Positions 45,601-56,317 of a stretch of DNA of 64,000 bases are shown one piece after another; position 1 is the first letter of the stretch; each line of letters opens with the position of its first letter. The notes beneath the pieces are model-generated. The model did not search any database and was not told the DNA's origin. It was given only the letters and a program-made list of their open reading frames with translations. The stretch comes from Cryptomeria japonica. Its lineage: Eukaryota; Streptophyta; Pinopsida; Cupressales; Cupressaceae. The translations under genes and the position numbers were made by a program. The stretch is taken from assembly GCF_030272615.1 (NCBI RefSeq), contig NC_081406.1, forward strand, positions 395,458,439 to 395,522,438, written 5' to 3'.

Positions 45601-46340
45601 AGTATACCCAATGACTGTTGAACTGCTCCATAATGATTTCTTATGATGTTAGAGAGTATTGTATCATCCTCTTGAAGTGCTATGAATGGGTCCCTTGATA
45701 ACATCATCAGTTATTGAACATAATTAATTTCCTCTGCTTCTTCTCCTATGTCTGACCATACTACTCATTCTTAATCAAGTTGTGGTTGTGCTGGAGAATA
45801 GAGTGCAAGTGTTTTGGTAGTAATACCATCTGAAATTGTCATATCTCCTGATCTGCAACCTATATATGCATCAGTTGTTGATAGCCAAGGTCTTCCCAAA
45901 ATAATTGGATATCTACCTAATGTTTCCTTAGGAGAGAGAATTATGAAATTAGTAGGATAGTCCCAAGAATCTAATGTGACAACAATATCTTAAACCATCC
46001 CTTCAGGCCAAACAATAGAGCTATCTGCAAGTTGTAGGACCGTTGGAGTTGATCTGAGACTAGTAATGTTGAGTTGCTGCATGACATCCTTAGCCATCAC
46101 ATTTATTGCTGCTCCTAAGTCTATCAAGGCATTTTTTATTTGAGTTCCATTAATGACTACCTTGACAATAGGGCTACCTGGGTCAGAACATTTAAGGACA
46201 ACAATTTTTCCTAACATAATATCAGCCAATTGTTCTACTACATGCACTATTTTTGGATCTTTTTTCTTCCTCCTAGGTTTCTTCAGACATGCCTCTTTAA
46301 TATATTTTCCATAAATGGGAATGTCTTTAATAGCTTGAAA
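42608..46340 (-). pseudogene. Gypsy pol: protease, RT, RNase H, integrase, decayed
   Basis: Minus strand, in order. Protease: NALIDLGAAINVM (46247-45990), close to the family's ALIDLGASINVM, keeping the catalytic Asp. RT: MDYRDLNTATKKDHFPLPF and an intact YMDDF box (45113-44748), then SFLGHAGYYRRF. RNase H: HTDASDFAIGAILGQ, TEKEMLVVIYAL and HTNHAAIKYL, where the usual Asp of TDHAA is Asn. Integrase: HHCC-type finger (H...H, CDKCQRM), then catalytic Asp in TDYVTKW and in IDQVSKF and Glu in ANGQAE. A single CAG-to-TAG change (43274-43276) cuts the integrase after NPYHP. The C-terminal integrase part runs to the stop at 42608. More stops and shifts lie between protease and RT. Confidence 0.92.
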
Positions 46341-47806
46341 CAGTGGGATTTTAACACATATATGTTTTAGCTGATCAATAAGATCAAAAGCTATATCATC
46401 CTGCTACCTAAACACTTCTACCTACAATCTTTGAGGAAACGAGGGAGTTTTTATAGGTATATCTGAAGTTTTAGACTGTTGAACCTACTCAGGGTTTCCA
46501 AATTTATCAGGTATGGTTTCCTGAGAAGTCTCTTTTGTTGGTAACTTTGTTATGAATGGAGGAGATGGAGTAGGCAATGTTGTCCCTGACCGCAAATGAA
46601 TATCACTTATATTAAGAGGGTATGCAGGATAGTTATTAGGATCAGTTGAAAAAACTTGTTGTTGCTATTGTGGTTTGTTATTTGGATTTGGAATAAGCTG
46701 TGTTGGTAGTTGGGTTGGCTTGGATGGAGTGGCATTAGGAGCTGGTGGCATTAAAGTTGGCTATTGGGACTGTTGTTGTGGTTGCAGGAAACCTGATGAC
46801 TGGTTTGCCCATTGCTATCCTCCCCTCCATTGTGGTGACTGTTGCTAGTTACCTTGAGGGGGAGACCAATTCCCTTGTGGTTGTTTCCATTGAGATGAGG
46901 AATTCTGATAATTAGGCCAAACATTTTGAGGGTTATTCCAAGACTAAGGAGTATAATTTCCAAAATTTTGGGAATATGGAGGTTGCCACTGATTTTTTTG
47001 TGCACTGAAATTTATATAAGGATTAGAAAATGACAATGAATCCCATGACATACCTTGTCTTGGAGGCTAGTGCCTTCGTTGTGCAACATAAAAGAGCTGT
47101 TCATCATCTCCATAGATAGGTTTGAAATCTAGGGAACTCTGCTGGCTATCAATGTTAGGTAACAGTTTGCATCTACAATCCTTCTTCTTTTGTCAATAGT
47201 GAGGACAAAATTCAGAAAGCATAGCCTCCACCTCCTCATGCTTCTTCTTTGCCTATAGTGTATCCAATTGGGTAGCCATATTATTAATTGTATCCTCTTT
47301 AAAATCCTTCAACATATGAGTTATTTCCATTCTTGAGACTATTGAAGATGACTTTGCAACTGAAGAACCAGGCCTATAATGTCTTCCCCTTTTTGCTACA
47401 GCTCTTGAATACTTTTGCCAGATTTGTCTGATATCATCCCATTGAACTTGAGTAATATATCCTCCTCCCATTAGATCTAAGGAGTCAACACAATCATCAT
47501 TGATTCCCCTTAGAAAAATCAACTTCATAGAGTCTTCACTTAGATTACTATGTTTGGATTTGCTGACACTAAATAAAAACCTTTCCAAATAGTCTTCTAG
47601 GCTTTCATCTTCTTTTTGTGTCATTCTGAAGATATCATCACCATGTCGGTCCATTCCCCTACAATAGTCTTTATATTTATCCAAGAAGTTTGTCTTCATT
47701 CCCTCCCAGGTAGTGATTACATTTCTTCCTAAACTCATAAACCATCTCAAGGAAGCTTCTTTCAAAGTAGCAGGGAATAACTTGAGTTTATGAGCATCAG
47801 TGGTAT
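46341..47806 (-). pseudogene. Gypsy gag, C-terminal and middle part (downstream of the insertion)
   Basis: 47806-47253 is a clean frame with the Retrotrans_gag pattern: LKLFPATLKEASLRWFMSL, TWEGMKTNFLDKYKDY and SLEDYLERFLFSVSK. Below this, in broken frames, comes a Gln/Asn/Pro-rich region with repeated WSPPQG-like words, and then LIDQLKHICVKIPLFQAIKD leading to protease. The frame breaks off at 47806 exactly at the TSD of the inserted element and resumes at 55819. Confidence 0.88.
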
Positions 47807-49010
47807 TGTAGTGTCGTAAAATTGTGACACTTGCAATTTCGACTGCATTTGCGTCTTCACGATGGCGGCACAACGTTGAACCTAAATGGAGACCCTGAAA
47901 CCTGTTTACAACATCAAAAACTGCATCTTTCTGCACCTTGGCCTGATCCTCCTTGCACCCTGCTGTCCCGGGAGGTGGGACCATGGCGCCCGGGAGGTGG
48001 GACCATGGTGCCCAGCGCCCTGGTCCCTGGCCCTATTTTGGGCTTGGTCTCTTGTTGGGCATCGGGTCTTCAAGTTTGCAATTTGGAAAATAATGCTCCT
48101 AGGTCAGCCTAAGGTCGGAAAAATCAGTCTCCTAACCCTAATTGACAAGTATATAAACTACATTTCCCCTCCCAAAAAAAGGAGGAAAAAACATATGTGT
48201 GCATGAGGCAGAAGCGATATTCAAACATTCAAACATTCAAGCATTCCTTCAAGCAATTGAGCATTCTAAGTCTCCATTCAAGGCTAAGTGTTGCATTCAA
48301 GACAAGGATTCAACCATTGAAGAGGAGATCACTTACAACCTACAACATACAACATCATTACACCTTCACATGTAAGAATACAAACATTCTTACAACAAGG
48401 TATCAATACTTGATTATATTACAAACATTTACATTTACAGCATTCTCATTTCTTGGTTAATTCCAAAACCAGGGTTTGACCTGAAGGCAAACCCCTCATC
48501 CCTAACCCCCCAATCGTCCTCTCTTTTCTGTGCGTAGGCTGCAGGTACGCGGCTGTAATTGAAGATCTGGAATCCTTGTGCAGAGACGAACAGATCCCCC
48601 TTCGTTTCACGGATTTTTCGGAGGACCGTGTGCACTCTGGGCACCATCGTCCCGTCAACTTTTGCTCAAATTTGCAGGACAACTGCGTCTTGACATTTTA
48701 CTACTAATTTCAGGTCTGTAGCTTCATCCCGTGTCCCTATCTCTGTCTACAAATGAATCTTTCTTACTTTACATACACTCCTAGTTCAATCCTTCTATCT
48801 GCATTCTTTACAAAAGAGGGTATCCTTGATGTCTCCACCCTTGAAACTCATTTAGAATCCCGTCTTGCATTGTGTGGGATTGGATCTTGTGGGTTTCAAC
48901 CCCTCTTTTGAATGTAAAGTCTCTCCCAAGTGAAAACCATCAACCCTAGTGATCTCCTTTCTCTCTCCATGGAGTGGGGGAACACCTGGGGTTCGATTTT
49001 CCGCTTTACA
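47807..49010 (+). repeat. 5' LTR of nested element, 1204 bp
   Basis: TGTAGTGTCGTAAAATTG to CCGCTTTACA. It contains GC-rich repeats of CCCGGGAGGTGGGACCATGG (two copies near 47968 and 47991), unlike the AT-rich surroundings. Confidence 0.95.
48149..48157 (+). promoter_or_regulatory. TATA box in nested 5' LTR
   Basis: TATATAAAC lies about 340 bp into the LTR, after AATTGACAAG; conserved in the 3' LTR at about 54950. Confidence 0.6.
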
Positions 49011-49013
49011 TTT

Positions 49014-49028
49014 TGGTGAACCCGACGT
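49014..49028 (+). other. Primer-binding site of nested element
   Basis: TGGTGAACCCGACGT begins three bases after the LTR end. The TGG start fits pairing with a tRNA CCA end. I cannot name the tRNA with confidence. Confidence 0.7.
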
Positions 49029-50381
49029 AAACATCCTAATTCTGATTATTCATGGTTAGATCTGAAAAATTGGCTTCCTTAATTACATTTCCATGTTTGA
49101 TCTTTTGGCAAGTTTTAGAGGTTAATTGCATAAAAACCCTAAATTTTCTTTTTAGTAATTGAGCTTGTGAAATGTTTAATTGTTAATGCTTGTTTCAGAT
49201 CTACCCTTCTATTGCAAATTGTCAAATCATATTTGTGCTTTAATTCTGAAAATTAAATGGTTAAGTGTCAAAACCCTAATTTTTAAAACCCTTTTGATTC
49301 AACCTTTGACCGATGATTTCACTTATCAAAACACCTCCAAATTGGCTGTAACTTTGGATTCCACAACAAAATCATAATATCTCTCATCCCTGAAAATTTT
49401 GAAAAAAGTTGTGAGGACCGTGTACACCCCGAGCGCCATCATCCCCGACATTTTTTCTAAAATTTTAGGAGCTAGATCTTACTGTATTTTTCTGCTAGAA
49501 TCCAGAATCTTAGCTGATTTCATCAATTCTAACACTTTCAAAATTAAAGTCAAAGTTGGTCTAGTGATTGCTTGGATAAAGGCTTATAATCATTAAAAAA
49601 TTGTTGAAATTGAGATTTTGTGTTAAAATTGTGTTTCTTACTATCCTAAATCTGAAAAGTGTGTTGGCATTCATTCAAAATTTTAGTGCTTTATTCAAAT
49701 TCTTGCAGTTTGTGACTTTTTGAAATTAAGTGCTTAATTACAACAACTTTGATTTCTGCTTTCAAAATTGAATTTTGCATGAAACTGAGTCAACTTTTAA
49801 ATTTCAAAGCTTGCATTGATTTTAGTATTCCCTCTAAAATCATAAAATTCAAAATTTCAGTTTCCCTCTCTTTTTCAAAATTCAAATTTTGCATTTTTCA
49901 ACAATCTTGGTAGGGTTCAATTTTGAGATTGCAACTTTAATTTGGCCTATCTACAGATCGTAAAATCACTCAATTTTTTCAAATTAGCTTTAAAATCATA
50001 ACTTTCATCCCTGAAAATTTCAAAAAAAGTTGCGAGGACCGTGTGCACTCCGTTCGCCACGGTCCCCGACATTTTTTCTGAAACTTCGGGAGATTGTCAT
50101 GATTGCATTTAACAGCGTAAATCTAGGAGATTGGCTGATTTTATTGAAATTTGCTACCTCTAAATTCGAAAATAAATTCAAAATTAAAGATTTCAATTTT
50201 CAAGATAACAATTAAAATTAAGTGCTACCCCCTTGGCCCTAATTTTCAATTGTGCCTACCTTTCTTGGAAGTTGTGTTTCCCTCTTCTTTCACAAAATTC
50301 AAATTGGATAATCATTATCTCATTGTTCAATTTTGCCAACTTTATTTTCAAAATTCAAAATCTTCTCTCTCTCTCTAGTGC
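49029..50381 (+). other. Leader of nested element with duplicated GC-rich block
   Basis: About 1.35 kb without a supported gene. Two copies of a block (49413-49458 and 50034-50079) read GAGGACCGTG, then CGCCA and CCCCGACATTTTTTCT; each is preceded by TCATCCCTGAAAATTT. A third relative lies within each LTR (48621 and 55429). Candidates are packaging or dimer signals, by position only. Confidence 0.7.
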
Positions 50382-53322
50382 ATGAGTTTTACAACAATAA
50401 GCCCTACTTACACTATTCCCATTAGACGAAGCCTTAGAATTAAGTCTTTCCAAGGTTTAATTACCGAGGAGATGGAACCTAATTTGAAAGGCCTTTTTAA
50501 CAAGGACATGGGTAATTCCTCTAATCCCCTTAATGATGAAGAAGCTCTCCATGAGGTTTCTGTAGAACAACTTTCGAAATTGGATAACCAATTTGATGAT
50601 TTTCAACAATGGATGTCTCAAGAATATCCCGATAGTCAAGCTCTTTCATTAATTGAGGGTCTAAAATGTATGGTTCAAAGTGATAAGAATGGAATTGATA
50701 TTTTGCGTGGTATTGCACACATTGTGGATTCGAATGTGATGCCGATGAAGAGTTGTGCTGAAACTTTAGGTTATACACAACCTCCTACTCAAGTCAATCA
50801 TTCTATTCCTTTAACAACTTCTATTGCTAGTATACCTACTTTTACATCAAACATAATGACTACTTCAATACAAGACATTCCACCTATGATCACCAGTCAT
50901 GGGGGCAATCCTTCTTCTTCAATCAACCCTCTTCCTTCATTCAATCTGACTTCTTCATTCATTCCTTCAATGAGTGTTCCTATTACATCTCCACAAATGA
51001 ACCTGGCGCAAGGGGGCAATTCATTTAACCATTCCATTCCTCCTTGTAGTGTTCCTTTTTCCCAATCATCTCCTATGACTAACCATCATAGTGTCCCACC
51101 ACCCTACTCTCAATCATTACCTTCTTTCAATAACATAATACCTCCGTCACAATCTAACATCGACTAAAGCGACCATTAACAATCTTGCACAAACTGTCTC
51201 TTCTTTACAGCAACAAATTGCCTCTATGAACCAATCTAAGTTTAGTGTGCCCACATTTGATGTTGCGAGCCCACTTTCTCTTGACATTGTTAGAGCTATC
51301 CCCCATAAGCATGTTGAAATCCCGCAGTTGGAGCTTTATAATGGTAAGGGTGATCCTCTAACACATGTTAAGACCTTTCAAACAATATGTACCAATTTTG
51401 CTCATGACCAAAGGTTGCTTGCAAAATTGTTTACTAGAACATTAAGAGATAAGGCTCTACAATGGTATTGCTCATTTCCTTCCTATTCTATTACTTCTTT
51501 TCAACAACTTGCAAATGCTTTTATTCAACAATTTCAAAACAATATAGGTCCTAAAGTTACTTTGATTGATTTAATGCATTGTAAACAAGGTGTTAAAGAA
51601 AAAGTGACTGATTTCATTGGTAGATATAAGCATTTGTGTGCTCAAATTTCTTTTCTAGTACCTGATAATGATATTCAAAGAATCTTTATTTCTAATTTAC
51701 AAAAAGATATTAGAGAAAAACTTCTGTTTTCTGAGTTTACTTCTTTCCAACAGTTGTGCGTAACTCTTCACAATTATCAACTGACTGTGAGTCAAATGGA
51801 ACAAGCAAATCCTATGGCTCCGAGTGATAAGGGTGATAGTAGTCAACAACCATTTGGGAAATTTAAACCGAACATAGAGTTCATTAAGTTCAATGAAAAC
51901 ATCATCAACAACAATGTGAATGCAGCATTAGGTGTGCCTCCTATTTCTAAGTTGTTCAAGAAAGAAAGAAAGTTTACTCATTTGAATGAATCATTGCATA
52001 GTATTATGAATAAGTTATTGGAACAAAATGTGCTTATTCTCCCTCCTATAAAGCAAATAGATCCTGCAAAGATTAATTCACCCTACTTTGATAACAAATC
52101 TTTTTGTCAATTTCATCGTCAACCTGGGCATGATACTGAAAAATGTTTTGCTTTAAAGGGTAAAATTCAAGATTTGATTGATAATAATACTATCTCCGTT
52201 TCAGGTGTGAATGATAAAGGCAACACATCTGTAGCTCTTCCTAACCAAAATCTTAATATTTTTACTGATCCATTACCTTCTCATACCTCTAATGTGATTG
52301 AGACTAATGATTCCTCTTTCTCACCTGATGGTCTTGTGTCTATGACTCCGAATGTGATTAACTTTGTGGAGCAGCAGAAAATCCCTAAAGAACCTTCCAT
52401 CACATTTGATTCCAGTGAAACTATCAGGGCACCTGATGGTCCTTTATATATAGTTGCAAAAGTCAAGAATACACCTTGTCATCGAGTGCTTATTGATCCT
52501 TCTTGTATGGTTAATGTCATTACTGAAGAATTTCTTTTTACTTTGCAATTGAATCAAGTGATCTATGACAAAACAAATGTGGTTGTGAAATTATTTGATG
52601 CATTTTCTTCTCCTGCAATTGGTTCTATTACATTACCTATTGAGGTCCATAACAAATCCCTTGATGTGAGCTTTGCTATTATTCCATCATCCGAGCAATT
52701 TCGTGTGAAGCTAGGCTATCCTTGGCTATCTTCCATGAAAGCTATTGCTTCTCCTATTCACAAGTGTTTGAAATTTCCCCATAATGGTGAAGTTGTTACT
52801 ATCAATCATAGTCTCTTTAAACCAGCTGAAAGAACTTCTAGCGTTCCTATTGATTATTTTTGGCCTAAACAATTTCAATCTCTTCCACCGCAAAGTGATC
52901 ATCTTTTCAAATCTTATCAAAAGTGGAAAAAAGATATGATCCTATCTCTAAGTGAACCTAGAACACCCAAACTTGATATTCCCATCATTCTTGAGAAGGA
53001 AGTTCTTCCTTTGAAAGATAAAACTAATGTCTTTTATCAAGAAGATTCCCAACCCATCCCTATGGATGTGACTATGTCTATGTCTAATAAACTTTCTAAA
53101 GGTAGACCTATACCTCCTCGTCATGATGGACTTGGTCTCCTTCCTAAACCAGATATTCCTCCTTTATATGGAGCAGTTCCTCCTCCTTCCTCTTATAGAG
53201 AGAAGAGACCTTCCTCTTCTCCTATTGTCCAATCTAAGAGACCACAACCTAAACACCCAAGTGATAAGGATGAGAACATTCCTCCTCCTCAATCTTCTCA
53301 ACTTCCTACTAAGACTAGATGA
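50382..53322 (+). pseudogene. Gag with protease-like domain of nested element
   Basis: ORF 50382-51167 is Ser/Pro/Thr-rich (N-terminal gag). It ends at a one-base frameshift, and the frame continues from about 51166 through SLQQQIASMNQ into 51226-53322. Retrotrans_gag pattern: LELYNGKGDPLTHVKTFQTI, RDKALQWYCSFPS and ANAFIQQFQNNI. The knuckle-like FCQFHRQPGHDTEKCFALK follows at about 52110, typical of Tat-type gag. Near 52470 HRVLIDPSCMVNVI stands where retroviral-type protease has LIDGGSSVN, so the DGG/DTG motif is degenerate, followed by LGYPWLSSM. The C-terminus is Pro/Ser-rich. Apart from the shift it is open for 698 codons, so it is well preserved. No RT follows. Confidence 0.88.
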
Positions 53323-53769
53323 AATCGTTCTATGCGTGAACGCTGATGAAAGCGTCATCTTAGAGCTCGTGCAGCTACTTCTCAAACTTTGCAATCCCCA
53401 AAAACACCTTTAGCTAGTATTATTCCACTTTCTCCTCAGCCGAAAATTGAGCCAAAATCTCCTAAACATAAGATGCATGATGGTTTTGATCTTGTGCGAA
53501 TTAAAGATCCTATTTTTATAAATCTTGATGATGATATAGATGAAAATGTTATTCATGATGAAAATGTTACTCCTCTTTCTTCTGATAGTGAATATGAATA
53601 CGTTGATGTTGATAACCATTTATCTAACGAATTTTCTAAATCACTTATCCTAGCTCCTAGACAAGAACAACGTGGCTTGGAACATGAACATAGCCCTTGT
53701 TTGGATCTTGTGGTAGCTCCATCTGTTGTGTTGGATGTTCCTCCTCTAGTGTGTTTCCTGCCTTCCTGA
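53323..53769 (+). pseudogene. C-terminal tail of nested gag, separated by in-frame TGA codons
   Basis: Same frame as the preceding gag. Three TGA codons (53320-53322 and two adjacent at about 53344-53349) sit in an Arg-rich stretch (NRSMRER, KRHLRARAA), where CGA-to-TGA change is likely. The frame then stays open for over 120 codons (PKTPLASIIPLSPQP, acidic NLDDDIDENVIHDENV). It is either the original gag C-terminus or a read-through product. I favour the former. Confidence 0.65.
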
Positions 53770-54551
53770 AATATTGATCAGCAAGATCGGGGGGTGGATG
53801 ACGTGCTAGACTAGTTCATTAGCATAGCAGACTCTCTCCTCCTCTCTTGATCTCTTCTGTTACTTCTTCTATGTGTTATTCTCATTCTTCTATTTTTTGT
53901 CCTTAGTGTTGTCTACTTGAGGACGATGCAAAGCATTGAGATCTCTTTTGGTCTCTCTCATGTTGACTCAAAAGACACATGTGTTCCCTTCTTCTAGGTG
54001 ACCTTCCTTGATTGGGGAATGAAGAACAATTGTGCATACATACATATGATATACATGAATTATCATACAGCATACTGAACTCGAGGAAAGCGAAGTCACC
54101 TTGTGCTTTGTGTTTTGTGTCTATTATCCTTGGGTTTATCTCACACTTGGGGGCTAAATCTTTGTGATAACATGCTCCTTTCCCTTCTCATTTCTTATGT
54201 GTATCACTACCTTAAAGAAATCACCCTCGATGAGGCATGTGCGATCAATTTAACGTAGGGGGCATACACTCCATTCATACCTCTTCAAGATACTTGAAAA
54301 TTTCTGGGCGAACTTAGCTTTGCCTTGAAAATTTTTGGTATGTTTCTTGCATGACTCATAGTGAGGGAACCTTACTACTGACAGTCATGGTTCTCCCTCG
54401 TGATCTTCCCTTTTACTTTGTCAATCAAAGTCGTAAGATCCTTAGTCCACTGGGGGCTTAGTGTATCTTGCCTCCTTGATGTGGTGAAAGTCTTTCAATG
54501 TTGTTTCCTTGTACTTTACCGGAAGTATGGGCGTACGCTTATACTCCCGCT
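53770..54551 (+). other. 3' non-coding part of nested element
   Basis: No supported gene. Several short phrases ending TGGGGGCTAAA or GGGGGCATAC recall the polypurine tract. Confidence 0.6.
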
Positions 54552-54561
54552 AAAGTGGGGG
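54552..54561 (+). other. Polypurine tract of nested element
   Basis: AAAGTGGGGG followed by CTAAA precedes the 3' LTR start at 54567. Confidence 0.8.
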
Positions 54562-54566
54562 CTAAA

Positions 54567-55818
54567 TGTAGCATCATTAAATTGTGACACTTGCATTTTC
54601 GACTGCATTTGGGTCTTCATGATGGTAGCGCAACATTGAACCTGAATGGAGACCCCGAAACCTATTTATGACATCAAAAACTGCATCTTTCTGCACCTTG
54701 GCCTGATCCTCCTTGCACCCTGCTGTCCCGGGAGGTGGGACCATGGCACCCAATGCCCTGGTCCTTCAGGACCAGGGCACCTAGCACCCCGGTCCCTCAG
54801 GACGATGGCGCCCAGCGCCTTGGTCCCTGGCCCTATTTTGGGCCCGGTCTCTTGTTGGGCATCGGGTCTTCAAGTTTGCAATTTGGAAAATAATGCTCCT
54901 AGGTCAGCCTAAGGTCAGAAAAATTAGTCTCCTAACCCTAATTGACAAGTATATAAACTACATTTCCCCTCCCAAAAAAAGGAGGAAAAAACATATGTGT
55001 GCATGAGGCGGAAGCGATATTCAAACATTCAAACATTCAAGCATTCAAGCATTCCTTCAAGCAATTGAGCATTTTAAGTCTCCATTAAAGGCTAAGTGTT
55101 GCATTCAAGACAAGGATTCAACCATTGAAGAGGAGATCACTTACAACCTACAACATACAACATCATTACACCTTCGCATGTAAGAATACAGACATTCTTA
55201 CAACAAGGTATCAATACTTGATTATATTACAAACATTTACATTTACAACATTCTCATTTCTTGGTTAATTCCAAAACTGGGGTTTGACCTGAAGGCAAAC
55301 CCCTCATCCCTAACCCCCCAATCGTCCTCTCTTTTCTGTGTGTAGGTTGTAGGTATGTGGCTGTAATTGAAGATCTGGAATCCTTGTGCAGAGACGAACA
55401 GATCCCCCTTTGTTTCGCGGATTTTTCGGAGGACCGTGTGCACTCCGGGCGCCATCGTCCCATCAACTTTCACTCAAATTTGCATGACAGCTTCATCTCG
55501 ACATTTTACTGCTAATTTCAGGTCCGTAGCTTCATCCTGTGTCCCTATCTCTATCTACAAACGAATCTTTCTTACTTTACATACACTCCTAGTTCAATCC
55601 TTCTATCTACATTATTTACAAAAGAGGGTATCCTTGATGTCTCCACCCTTGAAACTCATTTAGAATCCAGTCTTGCATTGTGTGGGATTGGATCTTGTGG
55701 GTTTCAACCCCTCTTTTGAATGTAAAGTCTCTCCCAAGTGAAAACCGTCAACCCTAGTGACCTCCTTTCTCTCTCCATGGAGTGGGGGAACACCTGGGGT
55801 TCAATTTTTCACTTTACA
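54567..55818 (+). repeat. 3' LTR of nested element, 1252 bp
   Basis: TGTAGCATCATTAAATTG to CACTTTACA, alike to 47807-49010. It is about 48 bp longer, mostly because of extra GC-rich copies and a 12-bp inverted repeat at 54754-54779 that the 5' LTR lacks. Confidence 0.95.
54754..54779 (+). repeat. Perfect inverted repeat in the nested 3' LTR
   Basis: TGCCCTGGTCCT and AGGACCAGGGCA are exact reverse complements separated by two bases, so a 12-bp hairpin stem is possible in RNA or single-stranded DNA. The 5' LTR does not have it. Confidence 0.9.
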
Positions 55819-56103
55819 GGTATAATCATAACTTCTGCAAAGGATATCAAATTCAAAGAGAAAGGTGTCTGGATCTTCTGTTGCCAATCCATGAAATTTT
55901 GGAAGTGAAGAGACTGGTATGTTTTCCAAATTTACATTATCATGCAGGTCAGGAATGGGAAACTCAAATGTTGGATTTACAGGTGGAGGATTTTCTGCCA
56001 TTGGTCCCTGATAAATGACTAGAGGTAAAATGTTTTGTTTAGGGGGTTCATTTAGGAAGTCTAGATCTCCTTCTAAAAAATTAAAGACACCTCTATTTAG
56101 CAC
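55819..56103 (-). pseudogene. Gypsy gag, N-terminal part (upstream of the insertion)
   Basis: Open frame from the ATG at 56103; a start at MAENPPPVN (56001) is also plausible. It carries IPVSSLPKFHGLATEDPDTF and LFEFDILCRSYDYT, the usual start of this gypsy gag type. The frame breaks at the TSD (55819-55823). With one TSD copy and the insert removed, it runs in phase into the gag part at 47806. Confidence 0.9.
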
Positions 56104-56295
56104 ATAATTTTATACAAACGGGTTTACTTCAGGTGCTTGATCTGATCTTATATCTTGAGTGGAATGCGAGAGAAGGAATATTCCTAATGCATCTCTTCTC
56201 CTCCTATGCATGCAAATTAATGAAGAAAATTCAAAGAGATAATTAAGAAAACTTAAAAATTTGATGGTTTACAATAGGTCCTTAGCTTCGCACCA

Positions 56296-56313
56296 TCCCC
56301 GACAATGGCGCCA
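56296..56313 (-). other. Primer-binding site of gypsy element
   Basis: The minus strand reads TGGCGCCATTGTCGGGGA, four bases from the LTR. Plant gypsy elements commonly have TGGCGCCGTTGCCGGGGA here, usually assigned to tRNA-Asp; two differences are present. Confidence 0.9.
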
Positions 56314-56317
56314 AAAA

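Larger units (their letters stand above)
47807..55818 (+). mobile_element. Nested gag-protease-only gypsy-like LTR element, 8012 bp, TSD GGTAT
   Basis: Inserted in the gypsy gag on the opposite strand. LTRs are 1204 bp (5') and 1252 bp (3'), beginning TGTAG and ending CTTTACA. GGTAT flanks both sides (47802-47806 and 55819-55823). The 5556-bp inside holds a long leader, a gag with a CxxH...GHDTEKC motif, a degenerate protease-like domain and a short tail ORF; RT, RNase H and integrase are absent. The gag type points to Ty3/gypsy of the Tat kind. It must have been mobilised by another element. LTRs are visibly alike, so it is fairly young. Confidence 0.95.

Noticed and set aside
47831-48206. 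Plus-strand frames in the nested LTRs (48 and 54.6 kb)
   Set aside because: They are duplicated with the LTR and lie across promoter and GC-rich repeat sequence; no protein motif.
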